A DNA stretch of 22,547 nucleotides from Candidatus Helarchaeota archaeon (GTDB lineage Archaea; Asgardarchaeota; Lokiarchaeia; Helarchaeales; JABXJV01): positions 1 to 22,547 of the forward strand of contig JABXJV010000401.1 in assembly GCA_013375355.1 (NCBI GenBank), read 5' to 3'. Below are positions 1 to 6,606 of the stretch, in pieces. Within the stretch, counting starts at the first letter, position 1. Each line of letters starts with the position of its first letter. A model generated the notes under the pieces. The model was not told the DNA's origin and did no database searches. It saw only the letters and a list, made by a program, of their open reading frames with translations. Both the position numbers and the translations under genes were made by a program.

Positions 1-532
1 CAGCAGCAGGTCTTGTATAGAAAGCCGCAGATTTTTTTCGAGAAACACTTGGTAATGACTCCTGAAAGAGTCTTCCAACAAGATCCTGTTGAATTAATTC
101 TGGATTTAAAGCTTTAAGCTGTTTAATGATAGCATTAACTTGTTCTAAAAGAGAAGAATTGTTTGTAAATATCGAGATCAAATCAATAGAATAAATAAAT
201 TTAAAATTTTTGTCTTGAACATTTTCAAAATTGTGTTTTAAATCTTCAAGGTTTTTGAGTGACTCATCTAATTGTGGAACTTCTTCTGAAAGTACACTAT
301 ATTGATGGTAAAGAAGAATTTGATTCACTAACAAATAACTTGCTAGCTCAATTACTATTTGATTATATAATGCACTATTTTGTTCTTCATTGGGAATTGA
401 AAATAAACTCAAATTACTTGAAATTATCTTATTCAATTTAAGCGATATATCTTTTGTAAGATTTTTTAAAATATCAGATATAATTTGAATTTTTTTCTTT
501 AAATTATCAATAATTGAATTAATATTTTGCAT
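1..532 (-). CDS. Partial N-terminal region of a probable N6-adenine DNA methylase (runs off left edge)
   Basis: Reading the minus strand from an ATG at 532-530 gives 177 open codons with no stop before the window edge, so the gene is truncated by the window. The first ~145 residues are helical, Lys/Asn/Leu-rich and not recognisable. The last ~25 visible residues read GRLFQESLPS, then RKKSAAFYTRP. This matches the segment just before motif I of large N6-adenine methylases and combined restriction-methylase enzymes, where 'RKK-x-x-AFYT-x-P' precedes the SAM-binding region. That region lies outside the window, so the catalytic NPPY motif cannot be checked. The start is 3 nt after the stop of the upstream cyclo-ligase gene, so the two are probably co-transcribed. 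A restriction-modification or BREX-type defence role is inference. An ORF on the opposite strand here (259-441) is taken to be a shadow. Confidence 0.6.
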   Translation of the reverse strand, partial: MQNINSIIDNLKKKIQIISDILKNLTKDISLKLNKIISSNLSLFSIPNEEQNSALYNQIVIELASYLLVNQILLYHQYSVLSEEVPQLDESLKNLEDLKHNFENVQDKNFKFIYSIDLISIFTNNSSLLEQVNAIIKQLKALNPELIQQDLVGRLFQESLPSVSRKKSAAFYTRPAA

Positions 533-535
533 TTT

Positions 536-1132
536 TTATTCGATTTCAATTAATTCTTTTTCAGTTAATATAAATTTTATTTTTTCATCATGGGGTTCTA
601 TTAAATTACTAAAATCCTCAAAAATTTGACTTGAATGGACCAAAGTTCCTGCTAAAAAGTTTTTACCTTTAAATCTTTTTTGTAAAAATTTTATTTCTTG
701 GTCTCCATAACCGGATCCTTTTCCTATTCGATTCCCATTTAAATCAACAGCCACGCTTCCTACTATTACAAAATCAACTTTTTTAGTTAATTTCTCACCA
801 AATTTGCTCAAACTTTTTATAGTGGTATTATATCTGCCCTTTAACATTTTAAATTCTTTCATATGTGGGGTAGCATAAGCTAATATCTTACCATCATTTA
901 AAACTAAATCCCTTAATGCTTTAAGAGCGAAATCAGGACCCGTAAATATACATAAAGAATTTAAATAATCTGGTAATAATCTAATTTTTTCAGCTGCTCT
1001 ATCAGAACCAATAAAATTAGGAATACGCCCATATATTGGAAATGGGAAACGAGCAATTTTTTGATTTGTCATCTTATCCCAAACAAATTTTCTTATATCC
1101 GCCTTATTTTTCCAGATTAAAAGAACCTCCAT
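536..1132 (-). CDS. 5-formyltetrahydrofolate cyclo-ligase family protein
   Basis: A 198-residue protein of the MTHFS-like fold, which in its best known members converts 5-formyl-THF to 5,10-methenyl-THF using ATP. The N-terminal part has the usual basic helix (about residues 8-28, KNKADIRKFVWDKM). The C-terminal half carries the glycine-rich signature GKGSGYGD at about 137-144, which binds the nucleotide phosphate in the family. Archaeal homologues often lack proof of the folate activity and may act on other pterins, so the exact substrate is open. The AUG overlaps a Shine-Dalgarno-like GGAGGT (it lies on the start codon itself), which leaves some doubt about the true start; no better in-frame ATG, GTG or TTG lies just downstream. 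The gene is followed at 3 nt by the partial methylase gene and is preceded by the small mobile element at 1167-1436. Confidence 0.75.
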   Translation of the reverse strand: MEVLLIWKNKADIRKFVWDKMTNQKIARFPFPIYGRIPNFIGSDRAAEKIRLLPDYLNSLCIFTGPDFALKALRDLVLNDGKILAYATPHMKEFKMLKGRYNTTIKSLSKFGEKLTKKVDFVIVGSVAVDLNGNRIGKGSGYGDQEIKFLQKRFKGKNFLAGTLVHSSQIFEDFSNLIEPHDEKIKFILTEKELIEIE

Positions 1133-1185
1133 TTTTAATTATATTACTAAATATAAAAAAAATTACCTAAAGTCTTGCAGAATGA

Positions 1186-1203
1186 TCCCACCTTCCGGTG
1201 GGA
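1186..1203. repeat. Left-end stem-loop of the small element
   Basis: A perfect 7-bp stem (TCCCACC at 1186-1192 with GGTGGGA at 1197-1203) closes a 4-nt loop. The flanking TTGCA and TGCAA can extend it after an internal loop. It occupies the same place as the hairpin at 9273-9292 but has a different stem sequence, so structure is conserved more than sequence. Such subterminal hairpins are what IS200/IS605 TnpA recognises. Confidence 0.75.
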
Positions 1204-1298
1204 GATGAATGCAATATAATTTCAGTTTTTTCATTTTTCATTAAATCTGTTTCGTTTAAATATATTTTTAAGTAATAATAAACTGATGAGTAATCATC

Positions 1299-1388
1299 CT
1301 TCCCGAAAAACAGTTCGCACGGGAAGTAAAATAAATTGTGAGAGCTGGCAGAGAACTGTCAGGTGTTGTCCACAGGGCATCGATGTGG
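1299..1388 (+). ncRNA. Candidate structured RNA with H-type pseudoknot (reRNA/omega-RNA-like)
   Basis: Two interleaved helices can be drawn. CTTCCCG (1299-1305) pairs with CGGGAAG (1320-1326), all 7 bp. The loop segment ACAGTTC (1310-1316) pairs with GAACTGT (1353-1359), also 7 bp, giving a pseudoknot. A third helix, CCACA (1370-1374) with TGTGG (1384-1388), follows, and then the right-end hairpin (1409-1428). TnpB-associated right-end RNAs are known to fold this way next to the right end, with the guide lying just beyond the element. Transcription from this 270-bp element is not shown by sequence, so the call as an RNA is inference. The pairings are directly visible. Confidence 0.45.
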
Positions 1389-1408
1389 TGGTCTTGGGGA
1401 GCACAAAT

Positions 1409-1428
1409 CTCCTTCCTTTAGGTAGGAG
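1409..1428. repeat. Right-end stem-loop of the small element
   Basis: CTCCTTCC (1409-1416) pairs with GGTAGGAG (1421-1428) with one T-T mismatch, around a TTTA loop. It is followed by TTGTTCAA, which is identical to the sequence after the right-end hairpin of the tnpB element. Confidence 0.75.
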
Positions 1429-1557
1429 TTGTTCAATAATTTAATTATTCAAATTACAAAAAATTGTATTAATTGTTAGTTAGCTTAAAAAGAAAGCTGT
1501 AAATATGTGTTCAATAATCAATAGAAAAAAATAAAAAATTTGATAGATTATATGGTC

Positions 1558-2397
1558 TTATTCTTGCTGTTTTCGTAGTCGTGGTAAGAGAATAAATTGA
1601 TATGCTAGAAATGTCACACCTAATCCTGCAAGTAAGATTAAAAGTATTAGATTAAATTGGTCTTGAACCCCACCAATAATATTATCCACTATTAAAGGAC
1701 CTATTATTGGAGCTGTTGCAAAGGTGTCAAGTAATCCTTTTTCAAAGGGTAATAAAGAATCTCCGAGAAATGAATAAAACAATGCTCTTACAATTGACCC
1801 TAGGAAAGTCGCAATTAAATAATCTCTCCATTTTATTGATTCAACAAATCCTGCACCGTATGAAATGACGTCAAATGGTATAAAAGGTATCACTCTTCCT
1901 AATAAAACTGCAACAAAACCACGTTTTTCTAACCAACCTTCAACCATCTCTAAATTCTTTTCTCCTATTACATTTTCAACAACGGGTCTGCCTCCACGTC
2001 TTGATATATAAAAACAAACGATAGCAGCACCCATACTTCCTACAATACCAATGAGAGTTCCAAACACAAGACCATAAATTATACCAATAGCGAGTAGGAC
2101 AAGTTCACTAGGAATAGGAACTAATAATCCTTGGATTACCATAAAACCTAATATTATTAAAATACCTATCCATCCAAGCCGTCTGATAGGTATGACAATA
2201 TATCTAATTACTATATTGGTTAAAAATGATTCATCAATGATATAATTATAGAACAAAAGAACCACTGAAAGAACAACCAAACCTATGAATACTAAAATAA
2301 TTAGCTTTGTCTTTGTATCATACTTACTAAAATCGAATAATCCCTTAATATAATTCACGAATTTGTTTCCAGACTTTTCTTCGCTCATTGTAGTCAT
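1558..2397 (-). CDS. VTT/DedA-like membrane protein (TVP38/TMEM64, SNARE-associated Golgi protein family)
   Basis: A 279-residue multi-pass protein with hydrophobic segments near residues 32-52, 75-95, 98-128, 160-183, 194-212 and 245-270. Family hallmarks are the re-entrant motif VPIPSE at about 93-98 and the block GRVIPFIPFDVISYGAGF at about 167-184, which matches the conserved 'R-x-x-P-x-x-P-x-D-x-x-S-Y-x-A-G' of VTT domains. Members of this superfamily include lipid scramblases and the DedA proteins linked to polyprenyl-phosphate flipping. That role fits the adjacent PAP2 and UppP-like genes on the same strand. A charged cytoplasmic-type N-terminus precedes the first membrane segment. A second in-frame ATG at residue 4 is equally possible as the start. 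The substrate is unknown. Confidence 0.8.
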   Translation of the reverse strand: MTTMSEEKSGNKFVNYIKGLFDFSKYDTKTKLIILVFIGLVVLSVVLLFYNYIIDESFLTNIVIRYIVIPIRRLGWIGILIILGFMVIQGLLVPIPSELVLLAIGIIYGLVFGTLIGIVGSMGAAIVCFYISRRGGRPVVENVIGEKNLEMVEGWLEKRGFVAVLLGRVIPFIPFDVISYGAGFVESIKWRDYLIATFLGSIVRALFYSFLGDSLLPFEKGLLDTFATAPIIGPLIVDNIIGGVQDQFNLILLILLAGLGVTFLAYQFILLPRLRKQQE

Positions 2398-2582
2398 CTT
2401 TTAACCTGAATTCTAAATAAAAAAATATAGGATTTTAAATCCTTTAATTCGTTTTTTTTAAATTAATCAAAAATGTTCTTAAAAATTTCTAAAATGTTTT
2501 GTATTTGTAAAACTGGAAATAATTTCCTTAGGATCAAATACTGAAATAGCTAAATATAGATAAAAATAGAAAAAAATTGAGT

Positions 2583-3311
2583 CTAATGAATCAATGAATT
2601 CACTATAGTAACTGCTATATAGATAGATAATGTGACAGCAAATACGATATATGGCAATTTATCATCTACTTTATCAATAAGGAATTTACTGAAAACAATA
2701 TAACTTAATAATCCTAACCCAATACCTACTAGACTACCTACGATTATATCAGTTGGAAAATGTACACCAACATAAACCCGTGCAAAAGCTGTTAAATAAC
2801 CAAATAGACTAAATAATATCTTGTATATTCTATTCTCAAATTTTAATAATAATGGTGCTATTACACAGAATCCTGATGCAGAGTGTCCTGAGGGAAAACT
2901 ATAGCCACTAGCAGATGTTAATTGATTTAAGAATAACACAAGAGGCCATTGGTCAAAAGGTCTTGGTCTCCCAATAATAATTTTTAATAAATTTATTAAA
3001 GGTTCTTCAAATGCAAAAGCAATTAAACTAACCATTAAAATTATCTTCCATTCTTCCAAAACCGGTGCTTTATCTTTAGCAATTGCGACTACCAATAATA
3101 GAATAAAAAACATCGCTACGAATATATAATGGATAAAAGATGTTTCAATTATAAATAAGACATTCAATATCGTATAAATAGGATGGCTAGTTGCTCCGTT
3201 GATAGAAATCATTATAGAATTATCAAATGGTATTGCAGGTAATAGAAGAATAAAGAGAATAACAGAAACTATTATTATTAAAATCCGATTTTCATTAGAA
3301 ACTTCTTCCAT
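2583..3311 (-). CDS. PAP2-family membrane phosphatase
   Basis: A 242-residue membrane protein carrying all three motifs of the type-2 phosphatidic acid phosphatase family. These are K-x6-RP at K110 to P118, PSGH at 140-143, and R-x5-H-x3-D with R178, H184 and D188. H143 and H184 are the expected phospho-relay histidines. About six hydrophobic segments surround them. PAP2 enzymes dephosphorylate lipid phosphates such as phosphatidate or polyprenyl diphosphates on the outer membrane face. In archaea the substrates are probably polyprenyl or archaetidyl phosphates. The gene sits between the VTT-like and UppP-like genes on the same strand, with gaps of about 90-185 nt, so it is a functional cluster more than a tight operon. 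The family call is firm; the substrate is not. Confidence 0.9.
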   Translation of the reverse strand: MEEVSNENRILIIIVSVILFILLLPAIPFDNSIMISINGATSHPIYTILNVLFIIETSFIHYIFVAMFFILLLVVAIAKDKAPVLEEWKIILMVSLIAFAFEEPLINLLKIIIGRPRPFDQWPLVLFLNQLTSASGYSFPSGHSASGFCVIAPLLLKFENRIYKILFSLFGYLTAFARVYVGVHFPTDIIVGSLVGIGLGLLSYIVFSKFLIDKVDDKLPYIVFAVTLSIYIAVTIVNSLIH

Positions 3312-3401
3312 TTAAATCCCACTATGCTATTTTTGATGTTAAATATTATAATTCAGATTTATTTTTAAATTTATTATCTTGAAAAAATTTAAAAAAATAA
3401 A

Positions 3402-4280
3402 TTAAATGAATGCTAAACCAATAATTACTAATATTATTGCAACAGCTCCAAATGCGATACAGAAGTAACCAAATGAAATTTTTTGAGCAATACGAATTAA
3501 GATTTCCATAGTAACAAGTCCAACGATGAAAGCAACACCTATCATAACAATTATTCCAGTGATATCTCCCGGAATTTGGAAATCACTTTGAATGAAATCA
3601 AAACCTGCAGCTGCAATAATAGCAGGTAGACTCATCAAGAATGATAAATAAAGAGCGGTATCCGCTTTATAATCCCGTGAAAGTAAATAAGAATTAGTTA
3701 CTCCACTCCTTGAAATACCTGGCAAGATGGCAACACCTTGCACTAAGCCAGCAAGAATTGAGTCTTTATTAGTAATATCGGTTGTTGTTCTTGATCCTTG
3801 AAGTTTCTCCATCATAATTGTTAATAAAATTCCTGTTATTACTAAAAAAATTCCGATAATTAATGACACGATATCTCCAAATATTGAATTTTCTAAGAAT
3901 TCGCCAATTAAGAAGTATAATGGTATTGCTGTAACGGCAGTAAATAGGGTGGCAATTATTACGAATTTCCTTAAAATCTTTGATTCTTCGGTCTTTCCTG
4001 TAAACATATCTAACCAATCGCGGAAAAACCGAATCAAAACAGAGCCAGCAGTTCCTAAATGAGCCCAAATTGAAAGAGAAAAAGCAAGTGATGGATTTAT
4101 ATTAAAAGCGTTGATAGCTAACAACATTGTTTGCCCTTCGCTTGAAATAGGTAACCATTCGACAATGCCTTGAAGTAATCCTAAAAGAGCATAAACCATT
4201 GTATCAATGCTTTGAAATGGAGCTAAAATATCAATACCATTATATAGTGCTACAATATAAAAAACGAAAATTTCTTCCAT
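3402..4280 (-). CDS. UppP/BacA-like polyprenyl-diphosphate phosphatase
   Basis: A 292-residue integral membrane protein with the two inverted-repeat signatures of UppP. The first is LLGLLQGIVEWLPISSEGQ at about residues 32-50, where E41 and the serines are catalytic in the family. The second is QGVAILPGISRSGVT at 181-195, with the essential R191. Bacterial UppP has SSSGH; here the position reads SSEGQ, a form I associate with archaeal homologues. The enzyme would turn polyprenyl diphosphate into the monophosphate carrier used for glycan assembly. The annotated start adds about 27 residues before M28, from which typical family N-termini begin, so the true start may be M28. No strong Shine-Dalgarno precedes either. 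It is adjacent to a PAP2 phosphatase that could act on the same lipid. Confidence 0.85.
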   Translation of the reverse strand: MEEIFVFYIVALYNGIDILAPFQSIDTMVYALLGLLQGIVEWLPISSEGQTMLLAINAFNINPSLAFSLSIWAHLGTAGSVLIRFFRDWLDMFTGKTEESKILRKFVIIATLFTAVTAIPLYFLIGEFLENSIFGDIVSLIIGIFLVITGILLTIMMEKLQGSRTTTDITNKDSILAGLVQGVAILPGISRSGVTNSYLLSRDYKADTALYLSFLMSLPAIIAAAGFDFIQSDFQIPGDITGIIVMIGVAFIVGLVTMEILIRIAQKISFGYFCIAFGAVAIILVIIGLAFI

Positions 4281-4360
4281 AGACAGAGATTAAACCATTT
4301 GATTAAAAATTCTTTTCTTAGTCATTATAATATTTATTCTTTAGATTTTAAAGTATCAGA

Positions 4361-5215
4361 TTATAATTCACTCATCTGATAAAAGAATGGGTAGAATGGT
4401 TTAAATCCAGTTGCCAAACCCCAAATTAGAGTTCCAATTATCATAAATAATACGTAAAATAAGAAAAAAGTTAAAAATGGTAGCTTACGCAGATTAATTT
4501 CCAATTTCTTTATTTGAATTATAATAAATATCAAAATAGCGAGATTGATAAACAAGAATTCAAAGGCACATTGACCTTCTGCTAATGCAATTGCTGTTGC
4601 ACCCCCAAAAGCACCGCCTAATATAGCTTTTCCGAAATGTTCTATATCATTCAATTCATTTTCGATTGGATGAAAGTATTGTATTAACGCTAGTCCAGAA
4701 TAAGTGCCAAGTAATCCAATTTGCACCAACTTATGAGCGATTACTTCATCAAAATAGTATGCCGGAATTTTTGAATAAAGAAATATTAAAGCCTCATTTA
4801 TATGACCTGTTATCAAGCTAATTTTTATCCATTCAAATGGTATGATTGTATCGAGTGCATCTCCTACATAATGAAACCCATAACCCAATGAAAAAATTAA
4901 CATTACACTTATAATTCCATATTTCGTCCAGATTGTCAATTTATTATTTGCATCTCGTAGGGGAGAACTCTTAATTTCACCATATAAAATAAAAGCAAAG
5001 ACTGGATGGATTATGAATGGAAGAAGAAACTCAAAGAAAGTACTTAAATGAAGATTAACGTAAAAAATTCCATATTCAGCAACTGGAACTGCAATAGTCA
5101 TCATTTTTGCAAAAATATTGGAAGAATTTCCAAAAAGAACATCCGGAATAAATACTGATATTGCCCATAATACTAAATATGCGATAATAAAATTTGAGAA
5201 TCGTTTTTCATCCAT
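4361..5215 (-). CDS. Unrecognised multi-pass membrane protein with conserved-looking His/Glu/Asp residues
   Basis: A 284-residue protein with about seven or eight hydrophobic segments. I do not recognise the family. Charged and metal-type residues lie in or next to membrane segments: H115 and D119 (GFHYVGDALD), H138 and E141 (GHINEALIF), D156, E157 and H161 (YFDEVIAHK), H182 and E186 (YFHPIENE), and E213 (LAEGQ). This pattern resembles membrane-embedded metal enzymes or heme and quinone proteins but does not match a named motif. It is superficially similar in size and hydrophobicity to archaeal DUF63 proteins, but I could not confirm that. It follows the same strand as the UppP-like, PAP2 and VTT genes and is the first of that run to be transcribed, so lipid metabolism is a plausible but untested context. 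Confidence 0.6.
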   Translation of the reverse strand: MDEKRFSNFIIAYLVLWAISVFIPDVLFGNSSNIFAKMMTIAVPVAEYGIFYVNLHLSTFFEFLLPFIIHPVFAFILYGEIKSSPLRDANNKLTIWTKYGIISVMLIFSLGYGFHYVGDALDTIIPFEWIKISLITGHINEALIFLYSKIPAYYFDEVIAHKLVQIGLLGTYSGLALIQYFHPIENELNDIEHFGKAILGGAFGGATAIALAEGQCAFEFLFINLAILIFIIIQIKKLEINLRKLPFLTFFLFYVLFMIIGTLIWGLATGFKPFYPFFYQMSEL

Positions 5216-5346
5216 TAGTAATTCCAGATTTTAAATGATAGGTTTAATAATTAATCAACTATTTTATATTTTTCTAGTTAATTTTTTAATAACATTTATT
5301 CAAAGATTAGATGGATTAATGAGTATAATTAATGGACAGATAATGC

Positions 5347-5844
5347 ATGGAAAAAAAAGAAGATTCTGAAAAGCAGATTAAAATGATTGGTTATGGTACT
5401 TTTATTATTCGTTCTGCATCTGGTGAAAGTATATTTAAAGTGGTAGGAACTGGGTCAATTAAGAATTTTGTCAGAATTTATCATCCCAAATTTGAAGAAT
5501 TGGGTATTTTTTATCCCTTTGCGGTTCCAACTGAAAAAAATTCTACTCTAAAAGCATTGGTATATGATATTTCGGTTGAAGATTTAAAAGAGTTGGATTA
5601 TTATGAAGGGGTACCACATCTATTTCAAAGAACTACATGCAAAGTTGTTCTTTCTGATGGAAAAGAATTAGAAACTCTAATATATATTCCCTCAAAATCT
5701 ACGTGTGAGCAGCTTAAAGATAGGCTTAGAGATATTATGAATGATGAAGAACTAAATGAGATGTGGGAAAAGGATTTATGGCTTAAATCGTTAGAAAAAC
5801 AATATCCATTAGTTAAAACGATGTATCCAAATTTATTCGAATGA
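5347..5844 (+). CDS. Gamma-glutamylcyclotransferase-like (GGCT/AIG2 fold) protein
   Basis: A 165-residue protein with the signature YGTF at residues 16-19, matching the substrate-binding 'YG-T/S-L' loop of the GGCT fold. DYYEG follows at 84-88, in which E87 is at the position of the catalytic glutamate. The segment around residues 40-60 and the later LIYIPS strand fit the family's beta-barrel. Known members cyclise gamma-glutamyl amines or gamma-glutamyl dipeptides to 5-oxoproline. The natural substrate cannot be read from sequence. It is the first plus-strand gene after the divergent membrane cluster and is followed about 100 nt later by the small GTPase gene. The N-terminal ten residues are unusually rich in Lys and Glu and may be an extension. 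Confidence 0.75.
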   Translation: MEKKEDSEKQIKMIGYGTFIIRSASGESIFKVVGTGSIKNFVRIYHPKFEELGIFYPFAVPTEKNSTLKALVYDISVEDLKELDYYEGVPHLFQRTTCKVVLSDGKELETLIYIPSKSTCEQLKDRLRDIMNDEELNEMWEKDLWLKSLEKQYPLVKTMYPNLFE

Positions 5845-5945
5845 AAAAAAGAACAAATAAAAAATTAATAAGAAAATTTTTTTATTGGATTGATTGAAAT
5901 TTCTAATAATCAATCTTACAAACTAAAAAAAAAGTTGTTGAGAAA

Positions 5946-6497
5946 ATGAGTGAGGATACTTACAGTTTCAAGATTATCCTTATTGGCGCCCCTGGCGTAG
6001 GTAAGACATCTTTAATTAAAAAATATGTTGAGGACGCATTCTCGGAATCCTATAAAGAAACGATAGGAGTGAATATTTTAATTAAGGATCTCAAGGTAGA
6101 AAACAAGAATGTGGAGTTTTTATGTTGGGACGTGGCGGGGCAAGAGAAATTTGGCCGTGTTAGACAAATGTATTACAGAGGGTCTAGTGCAGCCTTAGTG
6201 GTTTACGACGTTACAAAACCTAGTTCATACCTTGAAATTCCTGATTTCGTTCAAGACTTGCGCGAAATCGAAGATATTCCTTTAATTCTTGTTGGTAATA
6301 AAGTGGATTTAAGAAAAGAGATGGACGGGCTATCAAGAAGCTTGATAAAAGATGATTTAGCACCAGTTCCTACTGAAAAAGGCGAGGAAATGTCAAAAAT
6401 AATAAAATCCCTGGCATTCTTCGAAACATCTGCTAAGACCGGTGAGCTAGTAGAAAAAGCCTTTTATAAAATTGCAGAAGAACTAGTTAAACCATAA
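5946..6497 (+). CDS. Ras/Rab-like small GTPase (Asgard eukaryotic-signature protein)
   Basis: A 183-residue Ras-superfamily G domain. G1 is GAPGVGKT (14-21), the switch-I threonine is T39 in KETIGVN, G3 is WDVAGQE (61-67) with Q66 at the Ras Q61 position, G4 is NKVD (118-121), and G5 is ETSAK (160-164). The segments YYRG and VVYDVT (about 76-90) are Rab-like. There is an insertion of roughly 15 residues (about 124-143) between G4 and the following helix. The C-terminus ends in Lys-Pro with no cysteine, so it lacks the prenylation tail of eukaryotic Rab and Ras proteins; membrane attachment, if any, must use another route. Such GTPases are abundant in Asgard archaea, and this one is a main argument for the lineage. 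No GAP or GEF gene is nearby. Confidence 0.95.
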   Translation: MSEDTYSFKIILIGAPGVGKTSLIKKYVEDAFSESYKETIGVNILIKDLKVENKNVEFLCWDVAGQEKFGRVRQMYYRGSSAALVVYDVTKPSSYLEIPDFVQDLREIEDIPLILVGNKVDLRKEMDGLSRSLIKDDLAPVPTEKGEEMSKIIKSLAFFETSAKTGELVEKAFYKIAEELVKP

Positions 6498-6606
6498 GAT
6501 TTTATAATTTCTTTTAATTTCATTTATTAAAAATTCATTATATTTGATTTTTTTTAAGAGAGCAATTTCTAAAAACAATTTTAACTTTAATTTCCTTGTG
6601 AAAAAA

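Larger units (their letters stand above)
1167..1436. mobile_element. Non-autonomous IS200/IS605-type element (palindrome-associated, MITE/PATE-like)
   Basis: A 270-bp stretch without a credible ORF whose two ends match those of the tnpB element at 9255-10715. The left ends share TTACCTAAA, then CTTGCAGAATG, a hairpin, and GATGAATGCAAT. The right ends share AATCTCCT, a hairpin with a TTTA loop, and GTTGTTCAA. In both cases TTAC immediately precedes the proposed left boundary, consistent with the TTAC-type target of several IS605-family elements. The interior does not match the tnpB coding sequence by eye, but it holds a GC-richer block (1299-1388) that can fold into a pseudoknot. This looks like an internally deleted element that could be mobilised in trans, and perhaps supplies a guide-type RNA. 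Exact boundaries are inferred from where similarity to the second copy stops. Confidence 0.75.

Noticed and set aside
259..441. 60-residue plus-strand ORF
   Set aside because: It lies wholly opposite the open minus-strand methylase frame (532 to 1), has no Shine-Dalgarno and no recognisable sequence.
1167..1436. A CRISPR repeat or riboswitch
   Set aside because: There are only two dissimilar hairpins with no repeat-spacer periodicity, and the ends match the IS605-type element, so a mobile-element remnant explains it better.
3769..4068. 99-residue minus-strand ORF within the UppP-like gene
   Set aside because: It is in another frame of a well-supported gene and has low-complexity Asn/Arg/Ile-rich composition typical of a shadow frame.
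6544..6606. TTG start 63 nt upstream for the glycyl-radical activase
   Set aside because: The added 21 residues are Phe/Asn/Lys-rich and match nothing in the family; the ATG at 6607 gives the usual N-terminus before the radical SAM motif.
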